A stretch of DNA of 23,851 nucleotides, from positions 1 through 23,851 of the forward strand of contig DLRY01000062.1 in NCBI GenBank assembly GCA_002500665.1, in the 5' to 3' direction. The stretch comes from Opitutia bacterium UBA7876 (lineage in GTDB: Bacteria > Verrucomicrobiota > Verrucomicrobiia > Opitutales > Seribacteraceae). The notes below the pieces were generated by a model. That model made no database searches. It worked only from the letters and a program-made list of their open reading frames with translations, and was not told the origin of the DNA. A program made the position numbers and the translations under genes. Of the stretch, positions 1 to 8,915 are shown one piece after another (position 1 is the first letter of the stretch; the number at the start of each line of letters is the position of its first letter).

Positions 1-1
1 T

Positions 2-3000
2 TCCTTCTCCGCCCCCTTCGATTACCGGAACTTCGACCTTGGCTCGACGATTTCCTCCCTGCGGATTGGAAAAACGACCAATAATGCAAACATTCTTCTT
101 TCCACGCCCGCCACGATCAGCGGCCCGATCTCCGTCTATGGGGCGAATATCGACGTCAACACGGTCTTCACGGCCGCCGGCAGCACGATTTCCCTCGATG
201 GCTCGGGAGTAGTTCAGGACGGCCCAAGCGGCTATCTTCGCGCTACCGGCTTGGCTCTGCTGGACGGAGCCGTTTCCCTCGACCATACAAGCAATGACGT
301 CGACGTCTTGGCCGGAAGCGGTTTGGACAGCCTGGACTACCTCGATTCGGACGATCTTTTAATTGGGACCGTCAACCCTTCGGGCATCAGTTCCGCCGGC
401 GACGTTTCCATAGCTACCTTGCTCGGTAACCTGGAGGTATCCCAGAACGTTACTTCTGGAACCTCAACCGTTACCTCGGTCGTCCTTAACGCGGCCAGAA
501 GCATTGCCGCCGGCACGGCGACGGGTGGCGACCTGATCATCAGCGGTACGCCCACCATCTCGAGCCTCGGTGGCGGGCGTGTTACCCTCTATTCGGGCAA
601 GGTAAGTACCTCAACAGGCCTGACGGAACACCTGACTTCGGGTTCCGGAAGATTCCGATACAACAGCGACGAGAGCGCAACGAACTTCACCACGCCGCTT
701 GGAAACGGTTCCTACGCCATATACCGCGAAGGACCGGTTGCCACCATTCAAACCATGTCGCTGAGCGCCGCCTACGGGGATTCCCTGCCCGGCCTTCAGT
801 ATGCCGGTACCTTCAACGGAGACGGAGCGGTCTATTCGATCACCGGCAGGGTAGACTCAAGCACCGGGAGCATCCAGGCCGGATCCTACCCGATCAACTC
901 CGACAATTTGGCCGCCCTCGGTTACAATGCGGTCGGTGACGGCTCGGGGACGCTAGTCGTCAACCCCAAGCTCCTCACTTTTTCCGGTCTCACGGCGACG
1001 GGGAAAACCTACGATGGAACGACCTCCGTGGCGGTTTCGGGCACGGCTTCGATTTCCGGCCATGGGGCCGACGTCGTAAGCCTGAGCGGAACGGGTTTGG
1101 CCAGTTTCGTGGACAAGAACGTGGGCCTGAACAAGTCGGTTGCGGTGACCGGCCATACCCTGAGCGGGTCGGACGCGGCAAATTACCTTCTTCCCAGCCC
1201 GTTTATCCTCCAGGCCTCCATAACGGCAAAAGGTCTCTCGATTTCAGGCCTGCTCATCCACGACAAGGTTTACGACGGAAGTCCGTCCGCCACCATAGAC
1301 GATTCAGCCGCCACCAAGAGCGGCCTCATAGCGGGGGATCAGGTTTCCGTCGTGTCCACGGGAGCCTTTTCGGATAAGAACGTGGGTGCGGGCAAGACGG
1401 TGAACTTCACGAACCAATTCATTGGAGCCGATGCGGGCAACTATGTCATCAGTGGGCAGACCACGGGCCAGGCCACGATTACCCCCAAAACTCTATCCAT
1501 CTCCGGAATACGGGCTGTGGGGAAGGTCTACGACGGCAACCTGGTTGCCGGGACCGATTTGTCCGCCCTCGCCAAGAACGGCTTGGTGACCGGGGACGAC
1601 ATCCGGGTCTCCTCGTCCGGTACCTTTTCCGACAAGCATGTTGGATCGGGCAAGACCGTATCTTTGTCCCATACCTACACAGGCTCCGACGTAGGCAACT
1701 ACGACATTACCGGGCAGGCTTCGGACACGGCTTCCATAACGCCCAAGGCTCTTTCGATTTCCGGTCTTAAGGGCGTGGACAAGGTCTATGACGGCAGCCT
1801 TTCGGCCGCCATCGACGTTTCCTCTTCCACGAGGGATGGCTTGGTTCCCGGCGACGAGGTGACGGTCAACTCCGCCGGTACTTTCGGGGACCGCAAGGCG
1901 GGAGTCGACAAGTCGGTCGCCTTAGCCAATCAATACGGTGGAGCGGACGTCGGAAACTACCTCATTACCGGCCAAGCCTCCGGGCTCGCCTCCATCCTGC
2001 CCAAGACTCTCTCGATAAGCGGCGTAAAGGCGCTGGACAAGGTGTATGATGGCGACCAATCGGTTGAGCTGGACGTCACTTCCGCCCTCAAGACGGGCTT
2101 GGTTTCCGGGGATGAAGTGACCTTCGTAGCCACGGGCCGGTTTGCCGATAAATCGGCGGGCTCGGGCAAGGTAGTCACCCTCTCCAGCCAATACTCCGGG
2201 GCCGACCTGGCCAACTACGACGTACAGGGCCAGGCCACCGCAATTGCTTCCATCAGGCCTAGGAAGGTTTCCCTTTCCGCGGAAAAGACCTTCAACGGTC
2301 AAACGGGCCTGGGTGATGGTGTCGTCATCGAGACGGGAGTCGAGGGGGAGACCCTGAGCTATTCGGGAGCGACGGCTGCGGTTGCAAGTGTGGCGGGTCC
2401 GGATGGGGTGGTGGGTACCGCCGACAACTTCGTTGCGAGCATCGTCTTGCTTGACGCGACTGATGGCTCGGGCCTTGCCTCGAACTACGTCCTTCCCGAG
2501 CTCAACGCCTTGAATGCGCCGCTTGAGGTTTCCGCCTCTACGGTTGTGGTGGAGGAATCCATCACCGCTCAGCTGATGGACCTTTCCTCCGGAACGGCCG
2601 ACGCCTTTGACGGCAGCGTGAAGTATGGTGTCAGCAGCGAGGCGACCTCCGTTTCGGTGGAGACTACGCTCCTGCAGGCTCCTGCAGCCGGAGGAACCGA
2701 CTCAAGCCCCGATGGGGTTACGGCATCGGATAATGACCTTGGGTTGAAGATCGAGATGGTGAGCCGGCCCGATTCCTTTTCCACGGGGATCGTCGCGGTG
2801 ACCATTCCCCAAGGCACGGCGGTTGCGGGTACGGGCTTTTCCTTCGGGTTGCCCGATGAGATTTCCACCCTCGTCTCCAGCTCAGGTTCAGGTCTCCAGA
2901 TTACCCTCGAGTCCGGTGCACCGCTCCCTTCCTGGATCAACTACAACGCCGACAGCGCCAAATTCGTTTCCTCGGCCGTTCCCGACGGCGCCTTTCCCCT

Positions 3001-3064
3001 CAAGGTGATCATGAACGTCGATGGCAAAAAGGTCGCCATCGTGATTTCGGAAAGCCAGGAGTGA
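2..3064 (+). CDS. large secreted adhesin with MBG and YDG repeats (5' end outside window)
   Basis: The reading frame is open from base 2, so the TTG at 251 is an internal codon and the true N-terminus lies upstream; 1,020 residues are visible. Order of regions: a Ser/Thr/Gly/Asn-rich stretch like a filamentous-haemagglutinin beta-helix (to about 745); an MBG-type domain beginning AAYGDSLPGLQY (about 745-970); five YDG domains (971-2260); a degenerate sixth copy with FNG in place of YDG (2260-2530); and a C-terminal region with PLPSWINYNADS, resembling putative-Ig (He-PIG) ends of such adhesins. There are very few cysteines and no membrane anchor at the C-terminus. MBG and YDG domains are typical of giant surface or secreted adhesins, often exported by two-partner or related routes, so attachment or aggregation is the likely role. 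The secretion signal and any partner transporter would be upstream. It converges on the DUF1501 gene with a 1-bp gap. Confidence 0.85.
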   Translation, partial: SFSAPFDYRNFDLGSTISSLRIGKTTNNANILLSTPATISGPISVYGANIDVNTVFTAAGSTISLDGSGVVQDGPSGYLRATGLALLDGAVSLDHTSNDVDVLAGSGLDSLDYLDSDDLLIGTVNPSGISSAGDVSIATLLGNLEVSQNVTSGTSTVTSVVLNAARSIAAGTATGGDLIISGTPTISSLGGGRVTLYSGKVSTSTGLTEHLTSGSGRFRYNSDESATNFTTPLGNGSYAIYREGPVATIQTMSLSAAYGDSLPGLQYAGTFNGDGAVYSITGRVDSSTGSIQAGSYPINSDNLAALGYNAVGDGSGTLVVNPKLLTFSGLTATGKTYDGTTSVAVSGTASISGHGADVVSLSGTGLASFVDKNVGLNKSVAVTGHTLSGSDAANYLLPSPFILQASITAKGLSISGLLIHDKVYDGSPSATIDDSAATKSGLIAGDQVSVVSTGAFSDKNVGAGKTVNFTNQFIGADAGNYVISGQTTGQATITPKTLSISGIRAVGKVYDGNLVAGTDLSALAKNGLVTGDDIRVSSSGTFSDKHVGSGKTVSLSHTYTGSDVGNYDITGQASDTASITPKALSISGLKGVDKVYDGSLSAAIDVSSSTRDGLVPGDEVTVNSAGTFGDRKAGVDKSVALANQYGGADVGNYLITGQASGLASILPKTLSISGVKALDKVYDGDQSVELDVTSALKTGLVSGDEVTFVATGRFADKSAGSGKVVTLSSQYSGADLANYDVQGQATAIASIRPRKVSLSAEKTFNGQTGLGDGVVIETGVEGETLSYSGATAAVASVAGPDGVVGTADNFVASIVLLDATDGSGLASNYVLPELNALNAPLEVSASTVVVEESITAQLMDLSSGTADAFDGSVKYGVSSEATSVSVETTLLQAPAAGGTDSSPDGVTASDNDLGLKIEMVSRPDSFSTGIVAVTIPQGTAVAGTGFSFGLPDEISTLVSSSGSGLQITLESGAPLPSWINYNADSAKFVSSAVPDGAFPLKVIMNVDGKKVAIVISESQE
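971..2260 (+). repeat. tandem YDG-domain repeats, period about 258 bp, five copies
   Basis: The YDG tripeptide codons start at 1010, 1271, 1529, 1787 and 2045, giving spacings of 261, 258, 258 and 258 bp (86-87 residues). Each copy follows the same plan: LSISG, then KVYDG (KTYDG in the first), then GDxV, FxDKxxG or similar, a GADxxNY-like segment, and a closing ITPK. A sixth decayed copy has FNG at 2291, 246 bp further on. Copies have diverged at the DNA level, so this is an old domain duplication rather than a recent exact expansion. Confidence 0.9.
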
Positions 3065-3065
3065 G

Positions 3066-4484
3066 CTAGGCGAGCAGTTCCTTGACTACCCGGGAAGGGT
3101 CCACCCCGGTCAATCCCAGATCAAGGCCCTTGAACTTGTATTTGAAACGGTGATGGTCGATGCCCAGCAAGTGCAGGATGGTGGCGTGCAGATCCCGAAC
3201 GCGCACGACGTTCTCCGCGACGTGATAACCGAATTCATCGGTCTTCCCGTAGGTTAGGCCGGGTTTGAGGCCGCCTCCCGCCATCCACATGGTGAAACCG
3301 TGAGGATGATGGTCGCGTCCATAGGTTTTACCCGAAACCTGGGCGACAGGGGTACGCCCGAATTCGCCCCCCCAGATCACCAGCGTATCCTCAAGGAGAC
3401 CGCGTTGCTTCAAGTCCTTGATGAGGGCGGCGATGGGGCGGTCTACGCCACGGCATTGCCGGCCGTGCTGCTTCTCGATATCGGTGTGGGAATCCCATCC
3501 TCGGTCGTACAGTTGAACGAATCGGACGTCGCGCTCGACCAGACGCCTGGCGAGCAGGCAATTATTGGCGAAGGATGAGGTGGAGGGGTCCGCCCCGTAT
3601 GCCTCGAGGGTCTTGGTGGATTCCGACTTCAGGTCGGTTAGCTCCGGGACGCTCGATTGCATGCGGTAGGCCATCTCGTAGGAGGCGATGCGGGAGAGGA
3701 TTTCCGGATCGTTTACTTCTTCATGGTGGCGTCGGTTCATCCACTCCATCAAGTCGAGTTGCCGGCGCCGGCGCCCCGATGATATGCCGTCGGGGTTGTT
3801 CAGGTAGAGCACTGGTTCGGGGCCCTTGAGAAAGGGAACCCCCTGGTGTTTGGATTCTAGGAAACCATTTCCCCAGAAGCTCTGGAGGAGGGGTTGCGAA
3901 CCTTTTGTGGGTCCCGAGGTCAATACTACGTAGCTGGGCAGGTTCTTGTTTTCCGAACCCAAGCCATAGGAAAGCCAGGCCCCCAAGGTCGGGCGCCCGA
4001 ACAACACGGAGCCGCAATTCATCATGTTCACCCCCGGGTCATGCACGTTGGTAGTGGTTTTCATGGAGCGGATGACGGTCAGGTCGTCCGCGACCTTGGA
4101 AAGTTCGGGCATCAGTTCGGAGATGACCGTTCCGGATTTTCCATGCTTGGAAAAGGAGTAGGGAGAACCCTTGAGGGCGGGCAAGCCGCGGATGAGGGCG
4201 AAGCTTTGATGATCCTTGAGCAGGTGGGGTGGGATTTTCTTCCCATCCATCTCCTTGAGCTTGGGCTTGGGGTCGAACAAATCGACATGGGAGGGCCCGC
4301 CGGCCATGAAGAGAAAAATGACCCGCTTGGTCCGTGGCGTATGGTGCAGGTCGTTGATGATTCCGCCGTCCCCGGCCCGGAGCATGTCGGCTAGGGCGAT
4401 CGAGCCCAGACCCATAGCCGAGTTCCTTAGGAAAGTCCTGCGGGCCATTGCGTCGAGAACGGATGGATCGAGGTCAGGGATCAT
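3066..4484 (-). CDS. DUF1501 family protein, Tat-exported, partner of the PSD1 gene
   Basis: 472 residues. The N-terminus carries a twin-arginine signal, RRTFLRNSAMGLGS at residues 15-28, followed by a hydrophobic stretch, so the folded protein is expected to be exported by Tat. Family signatures include VIFLFMAGGPSHVDLFDPKP, WDSHTDIEKQHG, LVIWGGEFGRTP and GRDHHPHGF, rich in His and Asp as in the alkaline-phosphatase/sulfatase-like superfamily to which DUF1501 is related. The substrate is unknown. The ATG overlaps the stop of the upstream DUF1553 gene (ATGA), so the two are translationally coupled, an arrangement very common in Planctomycetes and Verrucomicrobia. An alternative start at MARRTFL (4449) would leave a shorter n-region. 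Function is inferred only at family level. Confidence 0.9.
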   Translation of the reverse strand: MIPDLDPSVLDAMARRTFLRNSAMGLGSIALADMLRAGDGGIINDLHHTPRTKRVIFLFMAGGPSHVDLFDPKPKLKEMDGKKIPPHLLKDHQSFALIRGLPALKGSPYSFSKHGKSGTVISELMPELSKVADDLTVIRSMKTTTNVHDPGVNMMNCGSVLFGRPTLGAWLSYGLGSENKNLPSYVVLTSGPTKGSQPLLQSFWGNGFLESKHQGVPFLKGPEPVLYLNNPDGISSGRRRRQLDLMEWMNRRHHEEVNDPEILSRIASYEMAYRMQSSVPELTDLKSESTKTLEAYGADPSTSSFANNCLLARRLVERDVRFVQLYDRGWDSHTDIEKQHGRQCRGVDRPIAALIKDLKQRGLLEDTLVIWGGEFGRTPVAQVSGKTYGRDHHPHGFTMWMAGGGLKPGLTYGKTDEFGYHVAENVVRVRDLHATILHLLGIDHHRFKYKFKGLDLGLTGVDPSRVVKELLA

Positions 4485-7363
4485 GGTCGGGTAATGGTCT
4501 CGTCCAGGTTGAGCAATACGCTGCAGGCCAAGGTCCAGGCTGCAAGCTCGCGCTCACCGGCGATTTTGCGGACGGCCTGTTCGTCCTTGGCCAAATCCTC
4601 GACTTGTTCTTCCAGAAAGCGGAGGAAGGCCTTCCGTTCGCTCTGGTCGGGCAACCTTCCGAGGGCCAACCGGAAGGCCCGGTCCAGTCGCTTGCCGGTG
4701 TCGTTCTTCACCTCGCGAAGCAACCGGCGGGCGAAGGCGGAGTGGGCTTCAACGAAGATCGGGTCGTTGAGGAGGGCAAGGGCTTGAGTCGGGACGTTGG
4801 AGACGTTTCTGCGCACCACGCAGTTTTCCCTGGCCGGAGCGTTGAGCAATTCGAGGGTGGGGTGGAGGGCCATTCGTCTCCAGTAGGTGTACATGGTGCG
4901 CCGGTATCGGTCCTTACCGGGGCTTTCCTTCCATTTTCCCGGCAATACGCGCCTTTCCCAATAACCAGCCGTTTGAACGGGAAAAACGGGCGACCCTCCG
5001 ATTTTTTGATTAAGGAGTCCGCTTACGGCGAGGGCCTGGTCGCGAATTTGCTCCGCCGGCAAACGGACGCGGGGCATATGGGAGAGCCAAAGGTTTTCGG
5101 GGTCCGTTTTGAGGGTCCCGGGGAGAATGCGGGCGGATTTCCTATAGGTGGCTGAGGTTACGATCAAGCGATGAATGTGTTTCGAGTCCCACCCGCTCCG
5201 GACGAACTCGCTGGCCAGCCAGTCGAGCAACCGGGGGTGTGTGGGAGGGGTGCCCTGGGCTCCGAAGTCGTCCGGGGTGCGGACCAAGCCGTGGCCGAAG
5301 TAGGACTGCCAAAATCGGTTCACTACGACCCGGGCGACAAGCGGGTTTTTGCCATTCACCAGCCAGCGGGCGAACTCCAGACGGTTGCGGGGCTGAAAGC
5401 TTTGGGGAATCTCGAAGAATTTGGGGACTGCGGGAGCCACTTGCTTTCCCTTGTTGAGGAAATTTCCCCGGACGTGCACGTAGGTTTCGCGCGGCTTGGC
5501 CCGTTCGCGCATGATGGGGACGGCATCGACCGTCTCCTGCGAACTCTCAGGCCCATCCAGTTTGCGCAGCTCATCCCGGAGGGCAGCCACCTTATCGCCG
5601 GCACGTCCGATAGAAAGTTCATCACCAAGAGCCCGGTCGCTGATCCGAACTTCGGATAGTTCCCCTTCGAAGCGGTAGGCAGTTGCACCCGGACTGCCGT
5701 CGTACCCCGAGCCAATGGCGAGAGGGCGATCCGACTTGGCAATGAAGGAGGGAACCTTTCCCTTCAAGCGGACGGCTTTGTCCTCGATCCCATCGACGAA
5801 AAGGCGGACCGACTTGCCGGCCGCGAACTCGACCGCCACTTGACGCTCCTCGCCGTCGTTGATCGGCTGACTGCCGTAGACGGTTATCCCGTTAAAGGTC
5901 TCCGCCCGAGAGGATACCCAGAAGAATAGATGCCCCGGTATGCCGTCCCGGTCCGCTTCCCCTCCTATGCCGAAGACGTAACTGCGCTGCTTGCCCCGCC
6001 AATCGTACTTAGAGACGATATCGGCAACCGGTTGCCTCGTACGAATTTTTGCGGATATGGTGAGATTACCCGTGAGGGCATACTTTTCAGGATCCTTCAA
6101 GACGGTCGGCTCGTCCCATTTTCCGATCACCTGTTCGTTCTTGATCAAGGAAGGCTCGGGAAGCTCTTTGCGGGCGCGGGCAAGAGCTCTTTGCAACCTC
6201 TGGCGCTCAAAGGCTTTGTCTGGCTCCTCGATCTTTTTGGGAAGCTTGTACTTGAGGGTCGGTCCTCCCTGACCGAAGCCGGAACCGCTGTGTTCGACGT
6301 TGTTGAAGAGGGCCACGACGGAGTAGTAGTCCCGCTGGGTAATCGGGTCGAATTTGTGGTCGTGGCACTCGGCGCAGTCCAATGTGAGCCCAAGCCAGAC
6401 TCGTCCGATTACGTTGACGCGGTCGATCACCCCCTTAATGCGGTATTCCTCCACAGGATAGGTCATTCCCCTCGCTTGCGGGGCATTGCGGTGAAAACCG
6501 GTTGCCAGCAGCTGCTCGGGAGTGGGGTCGGCCAACATGTCCCCGGCCAATTGCTCGATGGTAAACTGGTCGAAGGGCATATTTTGGTCGATGGCCCGGA
6601 TCACCCAGTCCCGCCAGGGCCAAACGTTTCGCGTCTTGTCGTCGGCAAAGCCTCTTGTGTCCGCATAGCGGGCCAGGTCGAGCCAATCCTGCGCCCTTCG
6701 CTCTGCATAGGCTGTGGTCTCCATGAGACGGTCGACCAGGCGCTCGTAGGCCTTTGCCTCCTTGTCCCTCGTGAAGGCAACGACTTCCTCCGGGGAAGGA
6801 GGAAGCCCGGTAAGATCGAGTGTCACGCGCCTGATCAAGGTTTCGCGGTTGGCTGGGGAGGAGGGTTCCAGTCCCTGTTTCTCCAGTTGCCCGAAGACGA
6901 AGGAATCGATGGGGTTGACGACTTTGGCGGAAAGTCCGGGTTTGGGCGGCGTTGGGCTTTGGAGTCCCTCAAAGGACCAGTGTTTCTCGTATTCGGCTCC
7001 CTCTGCAATCCATCTTACGAGGATTTTCTTTTCCTGCACACTCAATGGTTTATGTAGTTTGGGGGGAGGCATCAGTTCCTCCTCGTCGTCGCTCTCGATG
7101 CGGAAGACCAGTTCGCTCAGTTCCGGCTTGCCCGGAACGATGGCGGCTCCGATTAGGTTCGTTCCAAGGGCGGATTCCCTTTTGTCGAGGCGAAGCTCCG
7201 CTTCCCTGGAACGTTCGTCCGGGCCGTGGCAGGCGTAGCAATGATCCGAGAGGATGGGCCGGACGTCGCGGTTGAACTTGAGGGATTCCAGGGCGGAGAG
7301 GGGAAAGCCCGCGTTGAGAGCCGAGAAAACGAAAGCAGCTGTCCGGTAACCGAAAATCCTCAT
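4481..7363 (-). CDS. PSCyt1-DUF1549-LamG-DUF1553 (PSD1) exported protein
   Basis: 960 residues from the ATG at 7363; a TTG five codons upstream is possible but less likely. A short hydrophobic N-terminus looks like a signal peptide. Domains in order: Planctomycete cytochrome c domain with CYACH heme motif (about residues 42-46); DUF1549 (about 145-350) with a second CxxCH, in CAECHDHKFDP; a laminin-G/concanavalin-like insert (about 410-585) ending in GELSEVRISDRAL; and DUF1553 (about 655-905) with NRFWQSYFGHGLVRTPDDFG. The family is found in large numbers in Planctomycetes and Verrucomicrobia, usually next to DUF1501 or sulfatases, and is suspected to act in polysaccharide or sulfated-glycan use; that role is not proven. 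The heme motifs suggest redox activity in the periplasm. It is coupled to the DUF1501 gene by an ATGA overlap. Confidence 0.9.
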   Translation of the reverse strand: MRIFGYRTAAFVFSALNAGFPLSALESLKFNRDVRPILSDHCYACHGPDERSREAELRLDKRESALGTNLIGAAIVPGKPELSELVFRIESDDEEELMPPPKLHKPLSVQEKKILVRWIAEGAEYEKHWSFEGLQSPTPPKPGLSAKVVNPIDSFVFGQLEKQGLEPSSPANRETLIRRVTLDLTGLPPSPEEVVAFTRDKEAKAYERLVDRLMETTAYAERRAQDWLDLARYADTRGFADDKTRNVWPWRDWVIRAIDQNMPFDQFTIEQLAGDMLADPTPEQLLATGFHRNAPQARGMTYPVEEYRIKGVIDRVNVIGRVWLGLTLDCAECHDHKFDPITQRDYYSVVALFNNVEHSGSGFGQGGPTLKYKLPKKIEEPDKAFERQRLQRALARARKELPEPSLIKNEQVIGKWDEPTVLKDPEKYALTGNLTISAKIRTRQPVADIVSKYDWRGKQRSYVFGIGGEADRDGIPGHLFFWVSSRAETFNGITVYGSQPINDGEERQVAVEFAAGKSVRLFVDGIEDKAVRLKGKVPSFIAKSDRPLAIGSGYDGSPGATAYRFEGELSEVRISDRALGDELSIGRAGDKVAALRDELRKLDGPESSQETVDAVPIMRERAKPRETYVHVRGNFLNKGKQVAPAVPKFFEIPQSFQPRNRLEFARWLVNGKNPLVARVVVNRFWQSYFGHGLVRTPDDFGAQGTPPTHPRLLDWLASEFVRSGWDSKHIHRLIVTSATYRKSARILPGTLKTDPENLWLSHMPRVRLPAEQIRDQALAVSGLLNQKIGGSPVFPVQTAGYWERRVLPGKWKESPGKDRYRRTMYTYWRRMALHPTLELLNAPARENCVVRRNVSNVPTQALALLNDPIFVEAHSAFARRLLREVKNDTGKRLDRAFRLALGRLPDQSERKAFLRFLEEQVEDLAKDEQAVRKIAGERELAAWTLACSVLLNLDETITRP

Positions 7364-7430
7364 GGGAACTGAGGGCAAGCTAGAGGCAATCCCAACCCTT
7401 TGCTAGTTGAAAAAATCCTGACGGGGGCGA

Positions 7431-8414
7431 CTAGCTCCACTCGAGCATGCGCTCGATGGGAAGCTTGGCTTGCTCGATCAGCTGATCGTCGAGGATGATC
7501 TCGGGTCCTTGTTGCTGCAGGCAGGAAAGAAGCTTGGGGAGGGTGTTCATCTTCATGAAACGGCAGTCGTTGCAGGCGCAGTAGCTTGTTGGACCTACCA
7601 CGAAGCTCTTCTCGGGCAGTTCTCTGGTGAGGCGGTGCATCATTCCGGTCTCGGTCAAGATGATAAAGGTTTCCGACGGGTGATCCCTACAGAAACCGAC
7701 CATTTTCTCGGTGCTGCAAACCTCGTCGGCAAGGTCGCGCACCGAATCCACGCACTCGGGATGGGCGACCACGGGGGCATTGGGGTACTCCAGTCGACAG
7801 CGCTCGATCGATTCCTTGGTAAAAAGAACGTGGGCGTAGCAGCTGCCCGGCCAAAGACGCATATGGCGTCCCGTTTGGGCACTGACCCATTGGCCGAGGT
7901 TTTGATCGGGAACGAAGAGGATTTCCCTGTTCTCTGGAACCTTGCCAACGATCTGCATGGCGTTTCCACTTGTGCAGATGACGTCGCTCAAGGCCTTCAC
8001 CGCCGCCGAGCAGTTGACGTAGGCCACGACGTAGAGGTCCGGATTCTCATCCTTGTAGGCGGCGAGTTTCTCGGCAGGGCAGGAATCGGAAAGAGAGCAA
8101 CCCGCATTGAGATCGGGCAGGAGGACCTTCTTTGCGGGGTTGAGGATCTTGGCTGTCTCGGCCATGAAGTGCACCCCGCAGAATACGATGACGTCGGCAT
8201 CCGTCTCGGCGGCCTGACGGGCCAAGCCAAGAGAATCCCCGACGTAGTCGGCGACTTGCTGAATGGCTTCGATCTGGTAGTTATGGCAAAGAAGAACCGC
8301 GTTGGCTTCCTCCTTGAGCCTGACGATTTCATTCTGCTCGGAGTTCAATACGACCGAATCCGCCGATTGACGGAAAACCTGAAGCGGAGGCGCTTCCGTG
8401 GTTGCCTTGATCAT
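7431..8414 (-). CDS. nadA: quinolinate synthase NadA
   Basis: 327 residues. NadA condenses iminoaspartate with dihydroxyacetone phosphate to quinolinate, the second step of de novo NAD synthesis from aspartate, using an oxygen-sensitive [4Fe-4S] cluster. The three expected cluster cysteines are visible: C106 in DLNAGCSLSD, C192 in WPGSCYAH, and C284 in CNDCRFMKMN. The spacing and motifs match NadA. Other signatures are LCHNYQ near residue 42, FCGVHFMAETAKIL near 78 and HPECVDS near 218. The gene lies 7 bp downstream of a Fur-like regulator on the same strand and is probably co-transcribed with it. No nadB or nadC is in the window. Confidence 0.96.
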   Translation of the reverse strand: MIKATTEAPPLQVFRQSADSVVLNSEQNEIVRLKEEANAVLLCHNYQIEAIQQVADYVGDSLGLARQAAETDADVIVFCGVHFMAETAKILNPAKKVLLPDLNAGCSLSDSCPAEKLAAYKDENPDLYVVAYVNCSAAVKALSDVICTSGNAMQIVGKVPENREILFVPDQNLGQWVSAQTGRHMRLWPGSCYAHVLFTKESIERCRLEYPNAPVVAHPECVDSVRDLADEVCSTEKMVGFCRDHPSETFIILTETGMMHRLTRELPEKSFVVGPTSYCACNDCRFMKMNTLPKLLSCLQQQGPEIILDDQLIEQAKLPIERMLEWS

Positions 8415-8421
8415 GACGGGA

Positions 8422-8889
8422 CTAGCTTTCCTTGGAGCATTTTCCGGACTTGCGGAAGTCCGGGCATTCCGCCTGTACCTGAAGGCGCTGGTCCTTCACC
8501 TTGAGCCCCAGTTTCTCTGAGACCGACTTGCCGTACCATTCCATGAAGGGGGCATCAATGTCCTCGATACGGTTGCAGTCCGAGCAGATGACTTGGGCCT
8601 TGAAGTTTTCCGACTGGCTGTTGAGGGCGTAGAACTTGTTGTCCTGACCCACGTCGACCATTCGGATGATCCCGCTTTCCACGAGCAGAGGGAGGCTGCG
8701 GTAAAGGGTGGCCCGTGATACGGTTTCATCCAGTTTCTGGGCGTCCTTGAGGAGGTCGTCGGCGGTGAAATGAGCGTCTTGGCTGAAGAGGGCTCCGACG
8801 ATGCTCTTTCTCTGGTCGGTCATGCGAAGGCCCTTCTCGGACAGAAACTCCGAAAATCTTGACCAAGTTTCCTGGTATGGATTGCTCAT
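8422..8889 (-). CDS. Fur/PerR-superfamily regulator with an altered metal site
   Basis: 155 residues from MSNPYQETW; the frame stays open 36 codons further upstream, but that extension runs through the promoter-like spacer and looks non-coding. The winged-helix region is clear: MTDQRKSIV (23-31), HFTADDLL (40-47) and SRATLYRSLPLLVESGII (58-75). A CSDC pair (C102, C105) and a C142-x8-C151 pair could form the structural zinc site, although the second pair is wider than the usual CxxC. The family's regulatory His cluster before the CxxC (HHxH in Fur, HxH in PerR) reads ENFKAQ here, so K97 and Q99 replace histidines; only H40 of the usual ligands is clear. It precedes nadA by 7 bp, suggesting control of iron-sulfur or NAD metabolism. 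Signal and targets are unknown. Confidence 0.88.
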   Translation of the reverse strand: MSNPYQETWSRFSEFLSEKGLRMTDQRKSIVGALFSQDAHFTADDLLKDAQKLDETVSRATLYRSLPLLVESGIIRMVDVGQDNKFYALNSQSENFKAQVICSDCNRIEDIDAPFMEWYGKSVSEKLGLKVKDQRLQVQAECPDFRKSGKCSKES

Positions 8890-8915
8890 TGCCTGGGAGA
8901 TCGTTTCAACGACAT

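Noticed and set aside
971..2260. Regular 258-bp repeats considered as a CRISPR-like or satellite array
   Set aside because: The units are in-frame protein domains, far too long and too diverged for CRISPR repeats.
5930..7057. Long plus-strand open frame antisense to the DUF1553 gene
   Set aside because: It runs fully opposite a gene with clear domain signatures, shows no family motif, and its length is expected from the high GC content.
7402..7435. GCTAGT/ACTAGC inverted repeat with a T-run at the nadA end, considered as a terminator
   Set aside because: The arms are only six bases, the T-run lies in the 22-base loop rather than after the stem, and the second arm overlaps the stop codon.
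7470..8504. 344-codon plus-strand open frame antisense to nadA
   Set aside because: nadA has all cluster cysteines and motifs; the antisense frame matches no known family.
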